From contig SADC01000033.1 in NCBI GenBank assembly GCA_004194705.1, positions 124,001 through 188,000 on the forward strand: DNA of 64,000 nt, given 5' to 3'. A model generated the notes under the pieces. That model did not search any database. It was not told the DNA's origin and was given only the letters and a program-made list of their open reading frames with translations. The position numbers and the translations under genes were made by a program. Shown in pieces: positions 54,169-62,581 of this stretch (within the stretch, counting starts at the first letter, position 1; every line of letters begins with the position of its first letter). The DNA is from Ditylenchus dipsaci (lineage: Eukaryota; Nematoda; Chromadorea; Rhabditida; Anguinidae).

Positions 54169-55983
54169 GTGCGTAGTCGTTTCGCAAATTTTGACATTTG
54201 TCCCTTTTTTGCGAAATGTTTCGCAAATTTTGACATTTGCCAAATTTTGAGTTGATTTGAATTCGAATCTCGAGACAAGTTTCGAAGGCCAATACAGATA
54301 ATCAAGCTATGGACGTCGTGTAGGCTGTACCTTTTGTCTTTAAAGGTTATTATTGTTTTGTATGTTGCAGCTCGATCAAGTTGAAACATTTCGGGCAGAT
54401 GAAAGCAGTTAGGCGAAGCGAAAAAGGCTTTCATACATTCCGTGTTTGCAATGAAAAGGAAGAAAAAAAGTACTACGCATGCTATCACTGTGTGCTATCA
54501 CTTTCATTCTGAAATTTATTTAAGTAAGCATCCTTTTATTTTGCACATTCTAGTTATGTTATCTCGTAGGATCAAACGCAAGCTAGCAAATGAAGAGGTG
54601 ATGTTCCGCGTGCCAATACTCGATGGAGCGATGTAAAGCGACAGTGATTTTTTAATTGAAGTTAGATGCAAATATCTGCCAATGGATGCGACATTTGAGA
54701 TATGCTCGCCTGATTTTGGGCAATTGCTCACGATACATGGATTCGTAAGTCTTCTGTTTAATCGATTTCTTGTATTTCTTGAAATTAGCTGCCGGTGAAA
54801 ACAAACGACGTACTCAAGACAAGAAGGGAATGGATGGTCATTGCATGCGCCCTGATGAAGCAGACGACGACGAAAATCGTCCTCAATGCGGTGGTGGATG
54901 CGTAGAAGCCACTCGGACTGGTCCCAGCTTATAAGAAGGTCTTTATGGACTTTGAGCAGGCGGAAGTAAAAGCAGCGATAGGAATCCTCGGGGCTAATGT
55001 AAGCTTTCCCTATTGTTGGAGTTAGTGAATTTTGTATGTTTTTAGAGCATACCTGACAGCCAAGTCGGAGAGAAGAGAAGCTTCCGAGAAATACATGGAA
55101 GAGTGGATCTGCTTCAATAAGAATGTGGTTTATCAGGAGCTCGGGAGCAATGATTGCGGCGTGTGCGTCTGCTACTTCGGCAACTGTGCAGCCTGCGGAA
55201 AGTGGCCAACTAATATTGGGGGGCATAATCCGAGAAAGAATTAATGATGAAATTCGCGTAAGTGTAGATCTCACAGTTTAAATGTCTGCGTTTGTTATCT
55301 TTGTTTTCGGTTGTTGGTTTGAATAAAATTGGAGTGTTTATCATTGTTGGATGTTAACCAGTGCTGGTATTTGACTCCCAAATTTCTTACTGGCTCCCAA
55401 ATTTCTAGTAATAATTTACACCACTTTTTTGCACAATAATTAAATTCTAAAAAGTACGTTTTGTAGAGGAGGAAAGGGATCCCTAGTTGGTCAAAAAGTT
55501 AGCTCTTAGAAAAACATACTCCCAATGTAGAAATCACAAAGAGCCAACTCGGAGCCAAAATTTTCCCGAAATTCAAAAAATTTGACTCCGAGTTGGCTCT
55601 TTGTGATTTTTACATTAGAAGTATTTTTTTCTAAGAGCTAGCTTTTTGACCAACTAGGGATCCCTTTCCTCCTCTACAAAACATACTTTTAGAATTCAAT
55701 TATTGTGCAAAAAAGTGGTGTAAATTATTGCTAGAAATTTGGAAGCCAGTTAGAAATTCGGTAGCCAGATGCCAGCACTGATGTTAACCTGGTTTGCGTG
55801 AAATATGAAATGCGGGAGGAGCAAAACAAGAGATTACTATCTCAGTATATAGTAGTATATTTGTTGAATATGAAATGAGATAGAGGTAGAATTAAGAGAT
55901 GTCAAAATTTGACAAATGTCAAAATTTGCAAAAAGTTTCGCAAAAAATGACAAATGTCAAAATTTGCGAAACGTCTATATGCC
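54169..55983. mobile_element. MULE with TTTCGCAAATTTTGACATT iterons and Ulp1-like domain
   Basis: An exact 9-base duplication CAAATCCTG lies at 54160-54168 and 55984-55992. Inverted iterons occupy 54179-54250 and 55904-55975, two units each. The MULE transposase remnant and Ulp1-like region (54355-55245) lie between. A palindrome (about 55360-55790, arms containing GAGTTGGCTCTTTGTGATT) is nested 3' of the coding region. Confidence 0.85.
54355..55245 (+). pseudogene. MULE transposase fused to a Ulp1/SENP-like (C48) domain, decayed
   Basis: Successive frames give SSIKLKHFGQMKAVRRSEKG with FRVCNEKEEKKYYACYHCV (a FLYWCH-like segment), then EVRCKYLPMDATFEICSPDF and GQLLTIHGF (MULE catalytic region, D within DATF). 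They continue VKTNDVLKTRREWMVIACAL and YKKVFMDFEQAEVKAAIGIL (second acidic site). Last comes MEEWICFNKNVVYQELGSND with DCGVCVCYFGNCAACGKWP, resembling the Asp-Cys-Gly catalytic-cysteine block of C48 peptidases. Stops and frame changes separate the pieces. MULE plus Ulp1 fusions are known from other eukaryotes. It should be inactive. Confidence 0.68.
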
Positions 55984-56029
55984 CAAATCCTGACTCAGGA
56001 TCTGCACGGTGCAGATCCTGACGACAGTA

Positions 56030-56422
56030 TCCCAAGTGCACCCCCCCGCCTCGCAAATTTTTTTGTTATTTAAAAAAAGAACCCAATTTTAGCTGCAAAA
56101 CTTCATTCTGAGGCACCACAATAAGCGAAAATTCCTCAGGAATCCGAATCAGAAAGCAGAATTTAAAAAAAATGCACAGTCGCTAAGATATGACCAAAAG
56201 TTGGAGTGTTAACATTTTTAAAAATTACCATTCAACTTTACTCTAACTTTAGATCATATCTCGACGACTACGGATTTTTTTCAAATTCTGCTCTTTGATT
56301 CAGATTCCTGAGGAATTTCGGCTTACTAGGGTGCCTCAGAATGAAGCTTTGCAGCTAAAAATGGGTACTTTTTTTAAAAATAACAAAAAATTTTGCGGGG
56401 GGGGGGGTGCACTTGGGCTTTT
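56030..56422. mobile_element. Palindromic MITE (CCAAGTGCACCCCCC ends)
   Basis: 56030-56140 is inverted at 56325-56422, including GCTGCAAAACTTCATTCTGA and its near inverse. Terminal C and G homopolymers. No coding sequence. Confidence 0.7.
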
Positions 56423-56721
56423 ACGGATCCTGACTCAGGATTTGAACCATTGTTACAGTGACAAATGAAAATAAGTACCACCTAGTAGGGTTCGAACTTG
56501 CGACAAATTTTATACACACCCTCACTTTTACATTGAGCTATCTTGGTTATTACAATTAAATCGTTATTTGTCACACTTATACCCAAAAATCAGTTTATTG
56601 GGTGAAAAAAAATTACCGTATTTTCTCTATTAAACGGGCCCTCTCTAATAAACGGGCCCCTCGACTTTGAGGACTTATATCTGAGCCCAGAGTAAACATT
56701 TTGCAAAGCTGTTTGCCCACC
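56423..56721. repeat. Repeat remnants: B-box block and truncated CCGTATT MITE
   Basis: 56425-56505 (TGACTCAGGATTTGAACC, then GGTTCGAACTTGCGAC) is inverted at 62035-62120. From 56617, CCGTATTTTCTCTATTAAACG begins a TA MITE that stops abruptly at the Ulp1-like copy (about 56722). Confidence 0.6.
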
Positions 56722-56899
56722 CCAATATTACTTGGCCACTTTCCGCAGGCTGCACAGTTGCCGAAGTAGCAGACGCACACGCCGCAATCATTGCTCCCGA
56801 GCTCCTGATAAACCACATTCTTATTGAAGCAGATCCACTCTTCCATGTATTTCTCGGAAGCTTCTCTTCTCTCCGACTTGGCTGTCAGGTATGCTCTAA
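56722..56899 (-). pseudogene. Second copy of the Ulp1-like fragment, inverted
   Basis: Nearly identical to 55042-55222 in opposite orientation, carrying the same ELGSNDCGVCVCYFGNCAAC segment. It joins directly to the decayed BEL/Pao sequence. High identity implies recent copying, or relocation by recombination. Confidence 0.8.
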
Positions 56900-56989
56900 A
56901 ACACGTCTTCGACTAATGTCGCAGCTAGTAAGAAAGGGCTGCATACTAGTCCAAAAGCAACTCTAGCAAATCGGTACACCACAAGATTA

Positions 56990-59640
56990 TCAAGTGTAGC
57001 TTCTCCATTTACATCTCGAATCCAGAAGAAGCGGTCACATTCCTGTCAGCCTTCCGAATCCCAAGCTGCAGAAATGCTTTCTCTATATCTGCTGTGATGA
57101 CAATAGAGAGCATTCGGAATCTTAGAAGCATACCTGCCAGATCACTAGTTAAAACTGGGCCTCGGTACAAGCAGGAATTGAGAGATTTGGCCTGTTTATT
57201 TAGTTTAGCCGAACCATCGTAGACAATCCGAAGCTTGGAAGTAATCACGGCTCTATGAGGTAGATGATGGACTGGGCCAATTGACTGCTTCGCCTGTCTA
57301 CCACCTCAATGACTCTTTTGCAAAGTTGATCTTGCAGAGTAGCGTCGTAAAGTTTAAGATGCTCTGGCGTGTTTTTCAGCTTTTTTACACGCTTTTCAGA
57401 CGACCCAGAGCCAGTCCACAATTGGTAGGTAGCTCGCAAGCATCTCCAGACCAAGGAAAGCTCACCTGGTAACGGCCATTTTTCACCGTGATGTTTTTCT
57501 TAAACTCATCATGAATTCCTTCGTCAGTTTTGTCACTTGGCGGATCCATTATACCTCACGCCTCCAGTGCAAAATAGTCATCAGTAATAGCTCTTGAGTC
57601 GGAACCGTGTCAGCATCTTGGTCTTTATGCAGGACAGTCATTGTGTAAACTGTTGAAGTTTGACAAATCGGGCTCCTCATTACTCCTTTTCCACTGATTA
57701 GTGGACCTACCCTTGAAGATGACAAAAAAAATCCTGAAGGTAGTGGCACTCCTTGGCTTACTTGAAAAAGGTGGAACTGATCCATGCCAATTCGTATATC
57801 TGGTCTAGTGCTTTGGATTGGAAACTCAAACTGTCCCATGGCTTGAAGGTCAGCCTCGGTAAGCAAAGCCATTGTCGTTTCCACAGTCAGCATGTCCATT
57901 TGCGTAGCTTCTATCAGCATGCGTTCTCCGTTTTTCATTACCATGCCAAATCTGAGTCTTGAACTGTTAACTGGCGTGCCTTCCGTTGAGCCGAACTTCA
58001 TCAAGTTAAATGAAGTGCTTCCAATAGAGGTCAAGTTTGCTTCTTCCTTTATGCCCGTACTCGCAAAAGTATCATGGCTGCAGCAGTTAAAAAGAATCAC
58101 TGCGGTGACCAGTTTGTTTGGTTCAACTAGACTGAAAACTGGAACTTCAGCACTCATAAACAGTGTTTGCGATCCTGCCACCGGTGGAGGCGCCATGATA
58201 GAGTAGGCTCCAGGCTGACGGACTGGCGTAGCGTTTGCCGCAGTTGCAGGTGTAATCGCCTGCGTTTCGGGCATGGGAGTGAAGTTCTGAACTTTTGGAG
58301 AAGAAGCTTCTTGATGAACTGCATTTGTGGAATGCTGCTGCTGGTTGAAACTCTTTTGCTGTCCTCTTCTTCTATGTTTCTTCTTGCTGTTATCACCGTT
58401 AGGCTGCCCAAATTCTCGAGGACACAGAGCTCTGGTATGTTGACCAGAGCAGTGCCAACAACTTAATCTTCGCCGGCAATCCTGTTCTAAGTGGTTGCGG
58501 TAAGTGCACTTCACACACCTTTTCAGATCTAATAGACGTTGCTGTCGTAGTTTGACCGTCGGATATTTGGTGCATTCATCTGGGTAGTGCATCAGATCAC
58601 AGAAGCAACAGCCAAAGATAGGTGCTACTTTTGGCTTCTCTCCTTGAACAATTGCAGCATATGCCATTGTAGGTTCATTTGCCAGCTGTTGAGATTGCTG
58701 GTGTTGTCTACTTTGATGGCGGCTATTGTGCTGACTCCCACTAGGTTTAGGCTTGTGCTCCTCCAGGATTTTCCGCTCAAGTTTTTCTTCTTCTCTGATA
58801 ATCTTGCCCAACTCTAGTCGAAGTTTAGTTGTATTCCATGTAGCTGCTTTGGCTTCTGCTTTGCTAATTTCACGTAGAATTTGCTTTGTAAGCTTCTTTT
58901 CCAGAGGTTTCCAAATGAGCGGGTATCTAGTGGCTCGCCCATTGCTTCGAGCTGCCTGCAAATCTTTTCCAGGTTCAAGTGGAACTCCTTTGCCTGATTG
59001 AACGAGTTGCAGGATGGCAGATTCATCAACTGCTTCTGTAATTCATACACAATAGCTTCCTTGTCTCCATACTCTTGCTTCAGTAGATCTACAGCCAGCT
59101 TGTAGTTGTGTGCTTCTAGACTGAGGCCAGCTATTAGAGTCTTCGCCTCTCCACTCACATAGCTTCGCAAATAGGTTAGCTTCTGGATCGGTGTGAGGTC
59201 AGCTCTGGAGTCAACTGAGAGTGAGAAGGCTTCCCAAAACTCAGTCCATTCCAGCCTCTTCCCACTAAATTGCTTCATTTCCAGAGTGGGAAGGCGAACG
59301 GTAGCGGTCTGCGCTGCAGGGCGAGTCTACTCATTTGCAACTATAGCACCCGCTGCTGCATCACCTGCACTGAGTTGCAATGCCCTCTCAGCGGCCTCAA
59401 GCTGGTTGATGGCTTTCTTCATATTCTTCAGTGTCGACTGAGCCTGAGTGACTACCCGATCAAGATTCATCTCAGTGCAGAAGGTGACATATCGCTCGTC
59501 TTCTAGCGGTCGCTCTTGTCCTGTCAACTTAGCCATAAGTGTGGTGTATGCCTTCTGTCCATCTTCTATCTTGGAGTACTGAATGAACAAAAGGTCATAG
59601 TTGTCCTTCCAATCAGCTAGTGCCGTTTGCAAATTCAGAA
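56990..59640 (-). pseudogene. BEL/Pao retrotransposon gag-protease-partial RT, broken
   Basis: Order on the minus strand: a coiled N-terminal region (59632-59327), a DUF1759-type gag segment (59278-58814, WTEFWEAFSLSVDS), and a gag/protease ORF (58961-57549). The last has zinc knuckles CVKCTYRNHLEQDC and CWHCSGQHTRALC, and a DUF1758-type aspartic protease. The start of reverse transcriptase follows (57454-57009, LRIVYDGSAK, then ITADIEKAFLQLGI). Breaks: an in-frame TAG near 59327, a frameshift near 58940 and another near 57248. RT stops before its YxDD motif; RNase H and integrase are absent. The protease site reads FNCCS where an Asp-Ser-Gly-type triad is expected. Not mobile by itself. Confidence 0.85.
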
Positions 59641-59649
59641 GGTTGATTG

Positions 59650-60245
59650 CTCCTGATTGGATTGGATCCTCTCTCTATATAGGTAGTGTTTCTTCTGCTA
59701 GTAGAGAGACAATGGTGGTGGATGCCTGACGCAATTGCCCTCGGATAGATGACGACATAGTCCTGCCGAGACTTTATCTGAACTCTGATGAAAAAGACAA
59801 AAATCCTTTGCTTGTGCGGGTCCAGAAACCCTAGCCTTTCGGATTTTTGTGAAAGTTTTACAAGTTTTTTGGAAAAATGGAAGACTCTGACACCAACTTT
59901 TCGTTAGCGACAGTCGAAAAAAAAAACTTGAAAAAACTTCCACCTGCTGTTGGTTGTTGCTCCAAGGTCCGAGTTGCGGCGGTCCTGAGCAAGTTCGTCC
60001 TGTTGGAACTAGGTTTGTCTGCCTGAGAGACTGGCTCTTCGAAGACAGAGATTGGCCAATTGTCCTAATCGGCCCCACTTTTGACGTGAACGGAATATTA
60101 AAGCCTCGATCTCTAGATTTCCAAATCTAGAGAGAGAAAATGTCAAGCCGTTTATCAAAAATATGATTTTTATTGCAACTAAAAATATATATATCCAACA
60201 ACACAAAAGTGGGAAGCGATGCTTCCCGCAGAACAAAACATACTC
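59650..60245 (-). repeat. Putative 5' LTR and leader of the BEL/Pao element
   Basis: Upstream of gag on the minus strand is a non-coding region that begins TGTTTTGTTCTGCGGG near 60240 and contains an AATAAA-type signal (TTTTATTG on plus, near 60167) and a GATTTGGAAATC hairpin near 60115. No second LTR was seen, so the boundary is inference. Confidence 0.4.
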
Positions 60246-60714
60246 GTCAAAAGGAGGGACAAATGCATTAGCTAGGCTAATGCATTAGCATAAGACACAG
60301 CAAAAAATGACCTTTTCCCTTGAATCGATGAACAAGGAAAGGTTAAAAACAATTTTTCACCGATTTTTTCAACTTTTTTTAAAAAAATTTTTAGACTTTT
60401 TATTGTAAAATTTCTAATTAACAAAGTTTTTAATAAAAATGTATTCTATAATCTCATTATATCTTAAAATAAGTTTTTTTTCAGTAAACTCTTTTTGAAA
60501 AATAAAGTATATCGTAAAAAGTCTAAAATTTTTTTTTAAAAGTTGAAAAAATCGGTGGCCCCCCCCCAAAGTAAATAAGTTCCAGATATTGTGCAAAATC
60601 GACTAACTACACTGAGTATAGTCGATGATAGCAGAATCTAACGCATATTATGATAATGTGGCCTCAGATAAGCTAAATCATAAAATTACTGGTCATAGGT
60701 GTGTGAGAACACAA
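60246..60714. other. AT-rich gene-free stretch with a palindrome
   Basis: 60355-60400 (GATTTTTTCAACTTTTTTTA) is inverted at 60535-60560. A duplicated AATGCATTAGC word occurs near 60265-60290. No gene. Confidence 0.5.
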
Positions 60715-60960
60715 ATTTACGAGTTCTATGTTTTTCAAAACTCGTTTCCGCGAGTTCCATGTTTTTCAAAACTCGTTTCCGCGAGTTCCATGTTTTTCAA
60801 AACTCGTTTTTGCGAGTTCCATGTTTTTCAAAACTCGTCTTCGCGGGTTCCATGTGTCTCGAAACTCATTTTTCCAAGTTCCATGATTTTCGAGTCTCAT
60901 TTTTACGAGTTATAATTTCTCGAGCCACATGTTTCACGAGTTTGAATTTTACGAGTTCAT
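60715..60960. repeat. 31-base tandem repeat (CGAGTTCCATGTTTTTCAAA)
   Basis: About eight head-to-tail units of a 31-base sequence, most divergent at the right. The unit is partly self-complementary (CGAGT facing ACTCG). Frames reading repeated FHVFQNSF come from it. Confidence 0.8.
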
Positions 60961-61529
60961 ATACAGCCCGTTTTGCCTTATTTTAAGCCATTTTTCAGGG
61001 TTTTCAACTTCAACCTATCTGTATCTCAGTGCAGAGTGGTCCTACGACAACGATCAAAATGTCATTTTGTAGAGAAATCATAGAGCTTTCAAAAAATGCA
61101 TAAGGGCGTAAATTTCGATTTTTAAAATTTTTAGAAAACCTCTTAATTATGTGGTCAAACAACCATTTTCCTTACATTTTATTTGAATTTGACTAGAAAT
61201 CGACACTTTTATTTCTATGGTCATAATTTTCGTATAATAATTCAAAAAAAAAGTTTGATATACCTTGATATAGGAACTGTTTGATATAGGTTGATATAGT
61301 TTGATATAGGAACAGGGCTTACAAATAGTCATAAAAGGTTGACAATATATAAAAAATTAAAATCAATCAGCTTGAAAAAAAAATCGTTCTCTATCAATTG
61401 TCGGGCCCAAAATGTGACAACTTTTTAAAACGTAGAATTTTTTCAAAAAATAGTGCGCCATCAAAAATATGAGACACCAGTTTTGTAGCGCTTGAACGCT
61501 CTACAAAACTGTGTTTTCAGATTTGGGTG
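60961..61529. other. AT-rich gene-free stretch
   Basis: It holds short TTGATATAGGTTGATATAG repeats near 61255-61310 and a GAACGCTCTACAAAACTGTG block near 61495. No gene was recognised. Confidence 0.45.
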
Positions 61530-61740
61530 GCATTTAATTTTGGCCACAGAATTGTGAAAAATGGCCACAGAATATTTAATTTTGGCCACAGATTTGTATT
61601 GGTCACAGATTTATGAAAATTGGCCACAGATATATGAAAATTGGCCACAGATATTTGAAAATTGGCCACAGATTCAAAAATTGGCCACAGATATTTGAAA
61701 ATTGGCCACAAATATTTGAAAATTGGCCACAGATTCGTGG
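61530..61740. repeat. Array of ATTGGCCACAGATATTTGAA
   Basis: About ten units of 17-22 bases built on TTGGCCACAGA. It resembles one iteron arm; the facing arm was not found. It runs into the foldback at 61738-62035. Confidence 0.72.
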
Positions 61741-62035
61741 TCGTCCACTTGGAAGTGGTCGTCCACTTGAAATAAATTTTTTAACGTTTTTCGGGTTCCA
61801 GAAGCTATTTTCTGGACTAATTCGGGCATGCTGAAGATGGTTTGATAACAGTAAAATAGGGTTTTGTAGGGTATTTTTTGAGTATTGGACAATAATTGAT
61901 TTTACCAAAACTCAATTTTACCATAACTCGGAAAATACCCCACAAAACGGCATTTTACCATTATCAAACCATCTTCAGCATGCCCGAATTAGTACAGAAA
62001 ACATCTTCTGTAACCCGAAAAATGTTGCGTATAAA
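61738..62035. repeat. GTGGTCGTCCACTTGG foldback
   Basis: GTGGTCGTCCACTTGG is repeated at 61738 and 61757. Then an inverted pair around GCATGCTGAAGATGGTTTGA (61828) and its inverse near 61960-61985. Related arms occur at 30.25-30.37 kb and 47.05-47.95 kb. Confidence 0.68.
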
Positions 62036-62224
62036 ATTAGTCGCAAGTTCGAAGCCCACTAGGTGGTACCTATTTTTATTTGTCACTGTAACAATGGTTC
62101 AAATGCTGACTCAGGATTTGAACCGTGCAGATCCTGAGTCAGGATCTGCACCATGCAAATCGTTTATCTCATTTCTTAAAAGTACTCTGGATGTGCACCA
62201 TGACAAGTAAAAAAAGTACGGAGC

Positions 62225-62395
62225 AATTTTAAAACACACCCCTCACTCAAGTTTAAAACACACCCCTCAGTCAAATCAGCTTGGGGACCAAGTCAATTTT
62301 TTTATTAAAAAAAAAAACAAAAAAAAATGCCTTGGTCCCCCAAGCTGATTTGACTGAGGGGTGTGTTTTAAACTTGAGTGAGGGGTGTGTTTAAA
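62225..62395. mobile_element. MITE with AAACACACCCCTCA ends and GCCTTGGTCCCC core
   Basis: TTTAAAACACACCCCTCACTC, then AAATCAGCTTGGGGACC, is inverted in the second half with GCCTTGGTCCCC near 62330. A compact palindrome of about 170 bases. Confidence 0.7.
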
Positions 62396-62581
62396 ATTTG
62401 GCCAAAAGTACTTTTCCAAAACTCGGGTTTTCGCACCATGCACCTAAAAAATCAGTCGAATTCGTTAAAAATGCTTATTTGCACCAAGCGTGGTTGAAAT
62501 CTAGAGTGATTTCATAAAATGATGCTTTTGTACCATGCACGGTACAATTTAATGAAATTAACCGAATCGCCTAAATACGAA

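Noticed and set aside
56722..56899. A separate Ulp1-family host gene on the minus strand
   Set aside because: It is a 178-base inverted copy of part of the MULE-Ulp1 element, truncated at both sides.
60625..60986. ORFs with repeated FHVFQNSF
   Set aside because: They read through a 31-base tandem repeat in two frames.
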